Numbered from the stretch's first letter, positions 47,786-57,011 are shown. The stretch: DNA of 64,000 bases from Nocardia higoensis (GCF_015477835.1 NZ_JADLQN010000001.1:62001-126000); one strand, 5' to 3'. Numbers and translations: made by a program. The notes: generated from the sequence alone by a model not told the origin.

Positions 47786-48754
47786 GAACCGGACTGTGTC
47801 GCGTTCGAGGACGGCATTGCAGGCGTTGCAGGTGAACTGTGGCTGCAGGTCCCGCCCGCACGGAATATGGATCAGATTCAGGCCGGAATGACCGTCCTCG
47901 GACAGCCATCGGCACGCCCATCCGTTGATCGTGGTCGTGACATCGAAGAAGTCCAGTGCCTTCGGCGTCAGCCGGTACTCTTGGCGTTTGCCGCCGCTGA
48001 GATTCTCCCGGGTCATCAGACCCGCCTCGACGAAGACATTCAGCCGCTGGGTGAGCGTGACGGGGGAGATATTGAGCCGGGCCTGGAAATCGTTGAAGCG
48101 GTGCGTCCCGGTGAACGCGTCCGAGAGCAGGAACAGCGACCATCGATCGCCGAGCAGTGCCGTGCCATCGGACGGGGCGGCCACGGCGGGGGACCGGCGG
48201 GATCTGCGATAGGCCGCGTCGTGCAGCAGGTCCTCGTCGATGCGGCCGCTGACATCGTGGATGGTGATACCGATCGCGCCGCAGCGACCGCATCCGAAGA
48301 CCGGGCGCGCGTAGTGTCCGCACGTGAGATGGACCATGCGGGTGGTGGCGTCGCGGTGCTGATGGCCTGCCCAGCGCCGGTCCCACACCCAGAGGGCGGC
48401 GAGGACCTGCCAGAGGTCGAGCCCGGCCGGGGTCAGCAGGTACTCGTGACGCGGTGGATTCCGCTGATACTCGCGGGTGTAGAGAATTCCCTCGTCGACC
48501 AGTGAGGCCAGGCGCCGGGACAGTACGGGGTCGGAGATGCTCAGGCCCTCGCGAAGCTCCTGGAAGCGCTTCCTGCCGACGAAGATCAGCATCACGATCC
48601 GTAGCGTCCACATATCGCCCAGCAGGTTGAGCGCATGCCCGAGAGGTGAGGCGGCGTCACTTTTCGCAGATGTAGTTTCTTCGCTTGCGTTCCTCAGCTG
48701 CTCGACTGTCTCCGACAGTGCTTTCCTCGGACTCTGCGGACTCATGCTGCACAT
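47762..48754 (-). CDS. Tandem-duplicated HxlR regulator 3 with two Cys clusters
   Basis: 330 aa from ATG 48754, or 327 aa from ATG 48745; neither has an evident ribosome site, so leaderless translation is possible. Two HxlR domains (starting at NLLGDMWTLRIV and ALLGDRWSLFLL) each precede an H-x2-C-G...C-x2-C cluster: HLTCG...CGRC and HIPCG...CNAC. It is divergent from the ABC importer operon, with operator site D and a good promoter between them. Its 3' end runs into the enoyl-CoA hydratase remnant. It is the most diverged of the three regulators and has an extra ~30-residue N-terminus. Confidence 0.86.
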   Translation of the reverse strand: MCSMSPQSPRKALSETVEQLRNASEETTSAKSDAASPLGHALNLLGDMWTLRIVMLIFVGRKRFQELREGLSISDPVLSRRLASLVDEGILYTREYQRNPPRHEYLLTPAGLDLWQVLAALWVWDRRWAGHQHRDATTRMVHLTCGHYARPVFGCGRCGAIGITIHDVSGRIDEDLLHDAAYRRSRRSPAVAAPSDGTALLGDRWSLFLLSDAFTGTHRFNDFQARLNISPVTLTQRLNVFVEAGLMTRENLSGGKRQEYRLTPKALDFFDVTTTINGWACRWLSEDGHSGLNLIHIPCGRDLQPQFTCNACNAVLERDTVRFQGRIDAP

Positions 48755-48925
48755 AGTAGTGGTTTCGCCGGGGTTGTCGGGGTGGTGCCGTTGCCGTGCT
48801 TCCACTGTCGTAAATGAAGTGTTGATCGGCCCCTGGGGACCGGCGGTGCGTGTGCGCGGTCGCCGGAGATGTCGGCCTCGCGTCCGTGCGCCCGCCCCTG
48901 ATAGGCGTGAAGCATCAATTAAGAA

Positions 48926-48947
48926 AGTCACTCTTTTTGTTGATGAA
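48926..48947 (+). promoter_or_regulatory. Shared catabolic operator, site D
   Basis: AGTCACTCTTTTTGTTGATG(AA). It ends 3 bp upstream of a TTGACG -35 hexamer, the position expected for an activator site or for a regulator that contacts RNA polymerase. Confidence 0.6.
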
Positions 48948-48950
48948 CTG

Positions 48951-48979
48951 TTGACGCTGGGCGTGACCTAGCTTATAAA
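48951..48979 (+). promoter_or_regulatory. Sigma-70-type promoter of the ABC importer operon
   Basis: TTGACG at 48951-48956, a 17-bp spacer, and TATAAA at 48974-48979, placing the transcription start near 48986, about 80 nt before the livG-type ATG. This is the clearest -35/-10 pair in the window. Confidence 0.6.
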
Positions 48980-49067
48980 TAGCTGAATCTCCTGTTGGTG
49001 ATCCGGATCACCACTCATGTCTGCCGAGTCGATCGCGCAATGACTTCTACATAAAAAGGCTCCAACC

Positions 49068-49826
49068 ATGCTTCAGATCTCCGATGTCGTCGTGAAGTTC
49101 GGCGGCATCACCGCGCTCGATCATGTGGGGTTCACGGTGGGTTCCGGAGAAATCTGCGGACTCATCGGTCCCAACGGTGCGGGCAAGACCTCGCTGTTCA
49201 ACTGCATCACCCGGGTGTACCGGCCCGATGGGGGGACCATCCGATACGGCGAGGTCGATGTGCTGGGCCTGCGCCGCTATCAGGTGGTGAAGGCCGGAAT
49301 CGCCCGCACCTTCCAGAATCTGGCGTTGTGGCCGTCGTTGTCGGTCTTGCAGAACATCATGGTCGGCGCGCACGGACGGGCGACACCGCGACTGCTGCCG
49401 TCACTGTTCGGCTGGCCGGGCTCGCTCGAGGCCACCCGCGGGGTCGAGCGGGACGCCTGGGCGCTCATCGATCGCCTGGGCCTCGACGATGTCGCCCATC
49501 ACCCCGCGGCGGGCCTGCCGTTCGGCACCCTCAAACGGGTCGAACTCGCCCGTGCGCTGATCAGCCGGCCGACGCTGCTGCTGCTCGACGAACCCGCCGG
49601 CGGCCTGACCCACTCCGAAGTCGATGAACTGGGTGGGCTGATCCGGGAGTTGCGTACCGAATACGGCTTCAGCGCACTGCTGGTCGAACACCACATGGGC
49701 CTGGTCATGAGTCTGAGCGACCACGTCGTCGCCATGAATTTCGGCCGCACCATCGCCGACGGGGCGCCCGAAGATGTCCAGCGCGATTCCGCCGTGGTCG
49801 CCGCCTACCTGGGCAGGGCCGCATGA
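49068..49826 (+). CDS. livG: ABC transporter ATP-binding protein, LivG type
   Basis: 252 aa. Walker A GPNGAGKTS, Q-loop region ARTFQN, Walker B LLLLDEPAGGL and the H-loop EHHMGLVM are complete. The usual LSGGQ signature is replaced by LPFGTLKRVE, as in many LivG proteins. It energises import through the HAAT-type permease coded downstream. First gene of a five-gene operon; its stop overlaps the livF start (ATGA). Confidence 0.92.
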   Translation: MLQISDVVVKFGGITALDHVGFTVGSGEICGLIGPNGAGKTSLFNCITRVYRPDGGTIRYGEVDVLGLRRYQVVKAGIARTFQNLALWPSLSVLQNIMVGAHGRATPRLLPSLFGWPGSLEATRGVERDAWALIDRLGLDDVAHHPAAGLPFGTLKRVELARALISRPTLLLLDEPAGGLTHSEVDELGGLIRELRTEYGFSALLVEHHMGLVMSLSDHVVAMNFGRTIADGAPEDVQRDSAVVAAYLGRAA

Positions 49827-50536
49827 GTACGTTGCTACGCGCGGACAATATCGACGCCGGCTACGGCAGCGCACCCGTACTGCACGGGGTGTCGATCACC
49901 GTCGATGCCGAGGAGATCGTGGTGGTGCTCGGCGCCAATGGCGCGGGCAAATCCACCCTGCTCAAAGTGCTTTCGGGTCAGCTCCCCTTCACCGGAGAGT
50001 TGAGCATCGACGGCAGACGGCTCACCAACCCACATCCGGCGGCGCTGCTGCACCGCGGAGTCAGCCTGGTGCCGCAGGGACGCGGCACCCTCACTGCGAT
50101 GTCGGTGCTGGACAATCTGCGCGTCGGCGCGGTCACCCGCCGCGACAAACACGGGGTCGCCGAGGACATCGAACGCTGGCTGAGCGTCTTCCCGCGGCTG
50201 CGCGAGCGCTCGGATCAGATCGCGGGCACCCTGTCCGGCGGTGAGCAGCAGATGCTCGCCATCGCACGGGCGATGATGAGCCGCCCGGCGCTGTTGTTGT
50301 GCGACGAGATCAGTCTCGGTCTGGCGCCGAAGGTCGTGCAGGACCTGTTCGCGACGATGGCCGAGATCAATCGGGAATCCGGCACCGCGATGCTGTTCGT
50401 CGAACAGAACGCGCAGTTGGCCCTGGAGATCGCGGCGCGGGTCTACCTACTCGAGGTCGGCTCGGTGACCGCCACCGGAACCGCCGAGGAGTTCCGTGAC
50501 GACAACAGCATTCGCGCCGCCTATCTCGGCTATTGA
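49823..50536 (+). CDS. livF: ABC transporter ATP-binding protein, LivF type
   Basis: 237 aa. Walker A GANGAGKSTL, signature LSGGEQQMLAIARA, Walker B LLLCDEISLGLAP and the VEQN H-loop region are present. It pairs with the LivG-type subunit to form the nucleotide-binding heterodimer. Coupled to livG by a 4-bp overlap and 12 bp before the permease gene. Confidence 0.93.
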   Translation: MSTLLRADNIDAGYGSAPVLHGVSITVDAEEIVVVLGANGAGKSTLLKVLSGQLPFTGELSIDGRRLTNPHPAALLHRGVSLVPQGRGTLTAMSVLDNLRVGAVTRRDKHGVAEDIERWLSVFPRLRERSDQIAGTLSGGEQQMLAIARAMMSRPALLLCDEISLGLAPKVVQDLFATMAEINRESGTAMLFVEQNAQLALEIAARVYLLEVGSVTATGTAEEFRDDNSIRAAYLGY

Positions 50537-50548
50537 TCCGGAGTCACC

Positions 50549-51448
50549 ATGGACATACTCTTATCCCGCGTTTTCGCCGGCGGCACCGTCGGCGCCATCT
50601 ATGTGCTCGTGGCGCTGTGCCTGGTCATCGTCTTCCGCAGCTCGTCCACGATCAATTTCGCGCAGGGTGAGTTCGCCCTGTTCACGACCTACATCAGCTG
50701 GTGGCTGGCCTCGCACGGCATCGATATCTACCTCGCGATCGTGCCGGCGATCCTCATCGGTTTCGTCATGGGAGCCCTGGCCGAGCGCTGGCTCATCCGT
50801 CCGGTGCGCCGCCGTGACGAGACCGCGGTGCTGATCGTCGCGCTGGCGTTGTTCACCGGGCTCAACGGTCTCAGTGGCTGGATATGGGGCTCCGACGACC
50901 GGGCCTATCCGCGTATGTTGCCGCACGGAGAAGGCAGCTACATCGGTCTGTTCGGCGCGCGTCTGCACTACGACACCCTCGTGATGCTGGCTCTCATGGC
51001 AGCGGTCGTCGTCGCGCTGACCTTGTTCTTCAATCGCACGAGCGTCGGTCTGCAAATGCGGGCGGTTGCGACCGATCCGGTGTCGGCCTCGCTGTGCGGT
51101 GTGCGCGTCGGGCGCGTACTGACACTGTCCTGGGGGATGGCCGGCGCCCTGGGCGCACTGGCCGGCGCACTGCTCATCCCCCTGGTTCCGCCCGGCCAGC
51201 TCGGCCTGTCGGGCATGTTCAACGTCCTGATCTTCGCGACGGCGGCCGCACTGCTCGGCGGATTGGACAGCGTCAAGGGCGCGGTCGTCGGTGGATTGGC
51301 ACTGGGTATCGGCCTGGCCCTGGTCAACGGGTACGCCGGATTCCTCGGTGGATCGTTGTCACTGACCACGGCACTGGTCGTCATCGTCGCCGTCCTGTTG
51401 GTCCGTCCCACCGGCTTGTTCGGTGCCCGTCGTCTGGAGCGAGTATGA
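50549..51448 (+). CDS. livH: Branched-chain-amino-acid-type ABC permease, LivH type
   Basis: 299 aa, eight or so transmembrane helices. Typical LivH start (SRVFAGGTVGAIYVLVALCL, then the NFAQGEFALF motif) and the cytoplasmic RAVATDPVSASLCGV coupling loop. Importers of this family carry amino acids but in actinobacteria also aromatic or other hydrophobic carboxylates. The surrounding CoA-ligase genes favour the latter here (inference). Confidence 0.92.
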   Translation: MDILLSRVFAGGTVGAIYVLVALCLVIVFRSSSTINFAQGEFALFTTYISWWLASHGIDIYLAIVPAILIGFVMGALAERWLIRPVRRRDETAVLIVALALFTGLNGLSGWIWGSDDRAYPRMLPHGEGSYIGLFGARLHYDTLVMLALMAAVVVALTLFFNRTSVGLQMRAVATDPVSASLCGVRVGRVLTLSWGMAGALGALAGALLIPLVPPGQLGLSGMFNVLIFATAAALLGGLDSVKGAVVGGLALGIGLALVNGYAGFLGGSLSLTTALVVIVAVLLVRPTGLFGARRLERV

Positions 51449-52533
51449 AGCGTCCACTGGTCGTCGAACGCGGCTCGGCGCGATACCGAGCCCTGATGGC
51501 GGGCGGTCTGTTCCTGCTCGTCGCCCTGATCCTGTGGGGGAGTGGGCTGGCGCCGTTCGAGCTGGGGCAGGTCACCCGGGTCATGATCTTCGCTATCGCC
51601 ATCACAGGACTCAATCTCGCGACCGGATATGTCGGCATGCTCTCGGTGGGGCACTCGGCGTTCTTCGGTCTGGGCGCCTACACCACAGGCATCCTCGTGG
51701 TGTCCTACGACTGGCAGGCCTTCGCGGCGATTCCGGTGGCCTTCGTGGTGTGCCTGGTGGCTGGTCTGCTGGTCGGCCTGCCCGCCTTGCGGATTCGGGG
51801 CCTCTACCTCGCGATGGTGACCTTGGCCTTCGCTGTCGCCTTCCCGGAACTGGTCGCGCACTTCTCCGATCTGACCGGCGGCTCCAGCGGTCTGATGATT
51901 CGCCGCGCCGATCTCACGCCACCGGCGTGGTCCGGCTTCACACTCGGACAGAAGGACCTGTGGCTGTATTGGCTGACCGTCGCCCTACTGATCGCGACCG
52001 TCGCCCTCATCGCGGCGTTGGTGCGCAGCCGCTACGGGATGGCCTTGGCCGCGGTGCGCGAGAACGAGATCGCCGCCTCGGCCTCCGGGGTGAACATCGC
52101 GGTCGTCAAGACCACGATGTTCGGCCTGTCCGGTGCGGTCACCGGGGTGGCGGGTGCCCTGTTCGCCATGTATATGGGCAGCCTGTTCGCGGAGGGGTCG
52201 TTCACCCTGCTCGCCGGTATCACTCTGTTGATCGGCCTGGTCATCGGGGGTGAGCGCACGATCGCCGGCCCTGTGGTGGGTGCCGTCGTGGTCGTCTACG
52301 TCCCGTACCTCACCGCGGAGGTGGGAGCGGGGCAGGCCGCCTCGGTGCTGTTCGCGATCAGCTTGCTCGCGGTGATCTTCCTCGCCCCTTCCGGCGCCGT
52401 CGGCGGAATGACGACGCTGACCCGCAAATTCGTGGTGCTCGCCCCGCGCGGACGTCCGAAGCCGCCCGCGCCGCCCGCACCCGATGCTCTCCCCGCTCGG
52501 TCCGATGCCACAGACGCGGCCCTGAGCTCTTGA
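51445..52533 (+). CDS. livM: Branched-chain-amino-acid-type ABC permease, LivM type
   Basis: 362 aa from ATG 51445 (ATGA overlap with livH); a longer frame upstream lies inside livH and is rejected. About nine to ten membrane helices, the NLATGYVGMLSVGHSAFFG motif and the coupling loop ALAAVRENEIAASASGV are typical of LivM. A Pro/Ala-rich C-terminal tail of about 30 residues follows the last helix. Confidence 0.92.
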   Translation: MKRPLVVERGSARYRALMAGGLFLLVALILWGSGLAPFELGQVTRVMIFAIAITGLNLATGYVGMLSVGHSAFFGLGAYTTGILVVSYDWQAFAAIPVAFVVCLVAGLLVGLPALRIRGLYLAMVTLAFAVAFPELVAHFSDLTGGSSGLMIRRADLTPPAWSGFTLGQKDLWLYWLTVALLIATVALIAALVRSRYGMALAAVRENEIAASASGVNIAVVKTTMFGLSGAVTGVAGALFAMYMGSLFAEGSFTLLAGITLLIGLVIGGERTIAGPVVGAVVVVYVPYLTAEVGAGQAASVLFAISLLAVIFLAPSGAVGGMTTLTRKFVVLAPRGRPKPPAPPAPDALPARSDATDAALSS

Positions 52534-52559
52534 TCCCCTGGAAAGAAGGACGAAATTCC

Positions 52560-53831
52560 ATGACCAACACCGTGCATCGCGCCGGTCGGGCTGCCCTGCT
52601 CGCCGGACTCGCCGCCTGTCTCGCCCTGACGGCCTGCAATTCCACGGGCAACTCGGCGGACAACGCCGGATCCGGTGGATTCGTCGTCAACGCCGAGGAC
52701 TGCCAGGATCCCGAAGCCGCCGCGGCGCCCATCGAAGGCGCGATCACCGTGGGGTTCAGCGCCCCGCTGTCGGGCCCGGTCGCCGGGCCCGCCGAGCTGG
52801 CCGGCGGCGGCTACAAGGCACGGATCGCCGCGCAGAACGCCCGCGGCGGCATCGATGGCCATCAGATCGAGGTCGTCTACCGTGACGATTCGTTCCAGCC
52901 GGACAAGGCCAAGGCCAACGCCACCGAGTTCCTGCAGCGCACCAAGGTAGACATTCTGAACACCTTCGGCGCGGGCGCGCTCGGCGCGATGGCCGATGAT
53001 CAGAATGCCGCGTGCGTCCCGCTGCTGTACCCGAGCTCGAGCGCACCGCAGTTCCAGGACATGCAGACCTACCCGTGGACGGTGCAGTTCCTGCCGTCCG
53101 CGGCCAAGGAGACCAGGTTCCTGGTCCAGTACATCCAACAGAAGGTGCCGGGAGCGCGCGTCGGTATCGCCGAGAACTCCACGGCCAGCGGCGTTCAGCA
53201 GTCGGCGGCGTTCCAGGCCTCGGCGAAGGAGGCCGGCCTCGATATCGTGCTTGTCACGCCGGACACGGACCCGAACGCCGCGGCGACCGCGCTGAAGGAG
53301 GCGGGGGCCGATGTCGTCTACCACGCTGGCGTGGTCGGATCCTGCGGTGTGTTCGACACGGCCAGGGACCGGATCGGGTACAAGCCCGAACTGGTCGTCA
53401 AGGCCAGTAACTGTGTCAACACCCCCGAATACCTGACCGCGGGAGCTGCCGCCGATGGTGTCGTCATTCCGCGCTACCTCAAGGACCCGGGCGATCCGGC
53501 GATGGTCGCCGACCCTGGCGTGCAGACCTACCTCGCGGATATGACCGGTGTGGCGGACCCGAACAACGCCGTCACGATCAGTGGCTGGCTGCAAGCGGAC
53601 CTGATGATCAACACCCTGCAACAGGCCGCGACATCGGAGCAGGGTCTGACTCGGATCAGCATCATCGAGGCCGCGCGGAACCAGACCTACTCCTCGCCGA
53701 TGCTCACCGACGGCATCGAGTGGGTCAGCACCCCGGACCATCCGGCCGGTGTGAACGGATTCGAACCGATCGCGTGGAGCGCGGCCGAGCGGCGATTCCT
53801 GCCCGCCGGGCCGGTCGTCGCGATTCAGTGA
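52560..53831 (+). CDS. Periplasmic-binding-type lipoprotein of the importer (LivK-like)
   Basis: 423 aa from ATG 52560 with AAGGA upstream. A lipoprotein signal peptide ends in the lipobox LTAC (Cys26), so the protein is anchored outside the cytoplasmic membrane. The mature part is a type I periplasmic-binding fold (VGFSAPLSGPVAGPAEL start; alternate hydrophobic strands to LLYPSSSAPQF). The ligand is unknown. It captures the substrate for the LivFGHM-type importer and ends the operon at a strong terminator hairpin. Confidence 0.9.
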   Translation: MTNTVHRAGRAALLAGLAACLALTACNSTGNSADNAGSGGFVVNAEDCQDPEAAAAPIEGAITVGFSAPLSGPVAGPAELAGGGYKARIAAQNARGGIDGHQIEVVYRDDSFQPDKAKANATEFLQRTKVDILNTFGAGALGAMADDQNAACVPLLYPSSSAPQFQDMQTYPWTVQFLPSAAKETRFLVQYIQQKVPGARVGIAENSTASGVQQSAAFQASAKEAGLDIVLVTPDTDPNAAATALKEAGADVVYHAGVVGSCGVFDTARDRIGYKPELVVKASNCVNTPEYLTAGAAADGVVIPRYLKDPGDPAMVADPGVQTYLADMTGVADPNNAVTISGWLQADLMINTLQQAATSEQGLTRISIIEAARNQTYSSPMLTDGIEWVSTPDHPAGVNGFEPIAWSAAERRFLPAGPVVAIQ

Positions 53832-53884
53832 GAGCGACCCGAGGCCGGTGAGGTCTGCGGGAACCATCCGGTTCCTCGGGTGAC

Positions 53885-53922
53885 CCCGCCGGATGCCGTA
53901 CCCACGGCGTCCGGCGGGTTTC
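53885..53922 (+). terminator. Terminator after the ABC importer operon
   Basis: CCCGCCGGATGCCG (53885-53898) pairs with CGGCGTCCGGCGGG (53905-53918) over all 14 positions allowing one G-T pair, with a 6-nt loop and a TTTCTC tail. It lies 54 bp after the binding-protein stop. Confidence 0.8.
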
Positions 53923-54040
53923 TCGTATGCGAAGGGTGGCGGACACCGCACGGGCTCGGCGCCGAGCAGGCCGAAGGCGGCGGCAATGTCCTTGCCGCCG
54001 CCCAGGGGTGAATCCGGTCCGAGGGTCCGCTCGTGGCTGG

Positions 54041-55261
54041 TCAGCCCACGACGAAGCTGACAACGGTGGTGGTGCTGCCACCGAAGTTCAGCGTCGCCGC
54101 CCGGCGCGCGCCGGCCACTTGGTAGGCGCCGGCTGTTCCGGTGATCTGTTTGTGGCAGTCGAGCAGCATGCGGATACCGGTCGCCCCGACGGGATGGCCG
54201 CCACCGAGCAGGCCGCCACTGGGATTCATCGGCAGCCGCCCGCCGATCTCCAGATCTCCGGCTTCGACGGCGCGCCAGCTCTGACCAGGCTCGGTCAATC
54301 CGAAGTGATCGATGGCCATGTACTCGCTGGCGGTGAAGCAGTCGTGGGTCTCGATGAGATCGAGGTCGTCGACGGCTTCGATGCCCGCGCGGGCGAATCC
54401 GTCCTGGATCGCCGCCGCGACGTGCGGGAACATCAGGGGCTGGTCCGCGCTGCGGCGCAGCTTCTCTTCGATGAGCAGGCCGGCGGTGCGGTGCCCCCAG
54501 CCCAGGATTCGCGACAGGGATTCGGGCCGCAGCCGCGGGTGGGTGGCCAGGTAGCGATCCGACACCAGCACGACACCGGCGCCGCCGTCGGTCAGCGGGC
54601 CGCAGTCGACCTTGTGCAGCCGCCCTTCGACCACAGGGTTGGCTTCGGGGTCGTCGGTGAAAGAGGTGGGGCCGTACTCCCAGCCGCGGGTTTGCGCGTT
54701 GGGGTTGTTCCTGGCGTTGCGGGCGTTGAGTTCGGCGATGCGCCACAGATGGGCCGGCTCCAGACCGTAACGCTTGTCGTATTCCTCGGCGACGCGACTG
54801 AACATGTAGGGCCACATGTATTTGGCGTCTCGGCCTTCGCGGCCGATCCACGCCGCCCCCGCCATGTGCTGGGCGCCGATGTCGCCGGGGACGTTCTTCT
54901 CGAGTTCCACCCCGACCACCAGCGCGCAGTCGTAGCGGCCGGATTCGAGATCGGCCATCGCGGCCAGGATCGCCAGTGAGCCCGAGGCACACGCCCCCTC
55001 GTGACGGGTGGCGGGCACGCCCCAGAGCTCGGACTCGACCGACGCGGGCATCGCGCCGAGATGCCCCTGGCCGGTGTAGACCTGGCCGAACGCGTTGGCG
55101 ACGTGGATGACCTCCACATCACCCACGGGGATGCCCGCGGTATCGAGTGTCCCGTTCACGATCTCCGCGGTCAGGTCGCTGAGGTCCAGACCTTCCTTGG
55201 TGAAATTCCGGGAGAAATCGGACTGATATCCGCCTGTGATCCATACGGATTCGGGGGCCAT
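54041..55261 (-). CDS. SCP2/SCPx-type thiolase (acyl-CoA acetyltransferase family)
   Basis: 406 aa from ATG 55261; a TTG start 42 bp upstream would lie inside operator site E and is disfavoured. Thiolase fold with Cys in HEGACASGS, the His motif ETHDCFTASE, and GGHPVGATG, as in SCPx thiolases that cleave branched or sterol-side-chain 3-ketoacyl-CoAs. It is divergent from the carotenoid-cleavage-type oxygenase gene with two operator copies between them, so the two are likely co-regulated. It converges on the importer operon. Confidence 0.88.
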   Translation of the reverse strand: MAPESVWITGGYQSDFSRNFTKEGLDLSDLTAEIVNGTLDTAGIPVGDVEVIHVANAFGQVYTGQGHLGAMPASVESELWGVPATRHEGACASGSLAILAAMADLESGRYDCALVVGVELEKNVPGDIGAQHMAGAAWIGREGRDAKYMWPYMFSRVAEEYDKRYGLEPAHLWRIAELNARNARNNPNAQTRGWEYGPTSFTDDPEANPVVEGRLHKVDCGPLTDGGAGVVLVSDRYLATHPRLRPESLSRILGWGHRTAGLLIEEKLRRSADQPLMFPHVAAAIQDGFARAGIEAVDDLDLIETHDCFTASEYMAIDHFGLTEPGQSWRAVEAGDLEIGGRLPMNPSGGLLGGGHPVGATGIRMLLDCHKQITGTAGAYQVAGARRAATLNFGGSTTTVVSFVVG

Positions 55262-55295
55262 AGCGTCACCGCTTTCGAGGTTTTCGAGTTCTTTG

Positions 55296-55316
55296 TACTT
55301 CAACTATAAGAGTGTA
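55296..55316 (-). promoter_or_regulatory. Shared catabolic operator, site E
   Basis: On the minus strand: TACACTCTTATAGTTGAAGT(A). It lies 35 bp before the thiolase ATG and in the same reading direction as that gene. Confidence 0.65.
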
Positions 55317-55410
55317 TGGCGCCGGAGGGAACCCTGGTGTGGCTGCCCGATCCGGCGCCGGAGAGCCCGCGATGACGGTACGGGCGTGGCTTGACAAGCG
55401 GGCTCTGGCT

Positions 55411-55431
55411 AGTCACTCTTTTAGTTGTAGA
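55411..55431 (+). promoter_or_regulatory. Shared catabolic operator, site F
   Basis: AGTCACTCTTTTAGTTGTAG(A), about 62 bp before the oxygenase ATG and in its direction. With site E it makes a pair about 115 bp apart in opposite orientation, one per divergent gene. A TTGACA hexamer lies 15 bp upstream (55391). Confidence 0.65.
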
Positions 55432-55493
55432 AGAAACCAGGTTCTCCGTCCCACTGCGCGGTGGCACCTGATACACGAAAGGTGAACGAGGTC

Positions 55494-57011
55494 ATGGACG
55501 TTGACGTTGTGGGGCGACTGCTGTCGACCCTGCCCGAGGATGACGATCACCCTTACCGCACGGGCCCCTGGCGTCCGCAGACCACGGAGTGGAAGGCCGA
55601 CGACCTGACTGTCGTCGAGGGGGTGATCCCGGCCGATCTGGACGGGGTCTATCTGCGCAACACCGAGAATCCGCTGCACCCCGCGACGCGTAACTACCAC
55701 CCCTTCGACGGGGACGGCATGATCCACGCGGTCGGCTTCCGTGATGGAAAAGCCTTCTACCGCAACCGATTCGTGCGCACCGATGGGCTGCTCGCCGAGA
55801 ACGAGGCGGGGCGCGCGCTGTGGGCGGGCGCCTCGGAAATGCCGGCGTGGGCCGAGCGCGAGGACGGCTGGGGTGCGCGGCGCCGGATGAAGGACGCCTC
55901 GAGCACCGACGTCGTGGTGCACCGGGGGAGGGCGCTGACCAGTTTCTGGCAGTGTGGTGATCTCTACCGGCTCGATCCCTACTCGGCGCGCACTCTCGGC
56001 AAAGAGGACTGGAACGGCAAGTTCCCCTACCATTGGGGTGTCTCCGCGCATCCGAAGGTCGACGACGCCACCGGTGAACTGCTGTTCTTCAACTACAGCA
56101 AGGAAGCGCCGTACATGAACTACGGCGTGGTGGACCAGAACAATGATCTGGTGCACTATGTGGACGTCCCGCTGCCGGGCCCGCGGCTGCCGCATGACAT
56201 GGCGTTCACCGAGAACTACGCGATCCTCAACGACCTGCCGATGTTCTGGGATCTCGAGAAGCTCGAGCACGGCGTCCATCAGCCGCGCTTCCATCGTGAC
56301 ATGCCGTCGAGGTTCGCGGTGATCCCACGTCGTGGCCAGAGTTCGGACATCAAGTGGTTCGAGGCCGCGCCGACCTACGTCCTGCATTTCGCCAATGCCT
56401 ACGAAGATGGCGACGAGATCGTCCTCGACGGCTTCTATCAGGGCCAACCGGAGCCGTCCACCGCGGGGATCGAGGGGAAGTGGCAGCGCGCCTTCCGCTT
56501 CCTCGCCCTGGACTACATGCAGACCCGGCTGCATCGCTGGCGTTTCAACCTCGTGACGGGGCAGGTCAAGGAGGAGCCGCTCAGTGAACAGATCACCGAA
56601 TTCGGCATGATCAACGGCGCGCACGGCGGCCGCGAACACCGCTACGTCTATGCCGCCACCGGGAAGCCGGGGTGGTTCCTGTTCAACGGTCTGGTCAAGC
56701 ATGATGTGAAAACCGGTGCGGAGGAGCGCATCTCCTTCGGGGAGGGGGTGTACGGCAGTGAGACCTCGATGGCTCCCCGGGTGGGCAGCACCTCCGAGGA
56801 CGACGGCTACCTCGTCACACTGACGACGGATATGAACGCCGACGCCTCCTATTGTCTGGTGTTCGACGCGGCCCGGATCGGTGACGGACCCGTCTGCAAA
56901 CTCGCCCTGCCTGAGCGGATCTCGAGCGGCACCCATTCGACCTGGGCGGCCGGTTCGGAGTTGCGCCGTTGGCGGACCACGGACTCGGCCGCGGAAGCGA
57001 TCGGACTGTAG
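55494..57011 (+). CDS. Carotenoid-cleavage / lignostilbene-type dioxygenase
   Basis: 505 aa from ATG 55494 (GAAAGGTGA upstream); GTG 55461 in frame is an alternative without a ribosome site. It is a seven-bladed propeller enzyme with the four iron-binding histidines in YHWGVSAHP, LPHDMAFTENY, VLHFANAYEDGDE and SGTHSTW, and the DGDGMIH motif near the N-terminus. Family members cleave double bonds in apocarotenoids, stilbenes or phenylpropenes such as isoeugenol. With the CoA-ligase and thiolase genes around it, it may start breakdown of such a compound; the substrate cannot be fixed from sequence. Confidence 0.88.
   Translation: MDVDVVGRLLSTLPEDDDHPYRTGPWRPQTTEWKADDLTVVEGVIPADLDGVYLRNTENPLHPATRNYHPFDGDGMIHAVGFRDGKAFYRNRFVRTDGLLAENEAGRALWAGASEMPAWAEREDGWGARRRMKDASSTDVVVHRGRALTSFWQCGDLYRLDPYSARTLGKEDWNGKFPYHWGVSAHPKVDDATGELLFFNYSKEAPYMNYGVVDQNNDLVHYVDVPLPGPRLPHDMAFTENYAILNDLPMFWDLEKLEHGVHQPRFHRDMPSRFAVIPRRGQSSDIKWFEAAPTYVLHFANAYEDGDEIVLDGFYQGQPEPSTAGIEGKWQRAFRFLALDYMQTRLHRWRFNLVTGQVKEEPLSEQITEFGMINGAHGGREHRYVYAATGKPGWFLFNGLVKHDVKTGAEERISFGEGVYGSETSMAPRVGSTSEDDGYLVTLTTDMNADASYCLVFDAARIGDGPVCKLALPERISSGTHSTWAAGSELRRWRTTDSAAEAIGL

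Larger units (their letters stand above)
48755..49067. promoter_or_regulatory. Divergent intergenic region HxlR-3 / ABC importer
   Basis: 313 bp, visibly more AT-rich than coding DNA. It contains a CACATAGTAGTGG element at the regulator's own start (48751-48763), operator site D and the promoter described separately. The importer leader ends in an A-rich stretch (CATAAAAAGGCTCC) just before ATG 49068. Confidence 0.6.

Noticed and set aside
52296..54992. 898-codon minus-strand open frame spanning the importer binding protein and thiolase genes
   Set aside because: It crosses a strong terminator and two well-supported genes in another frame.
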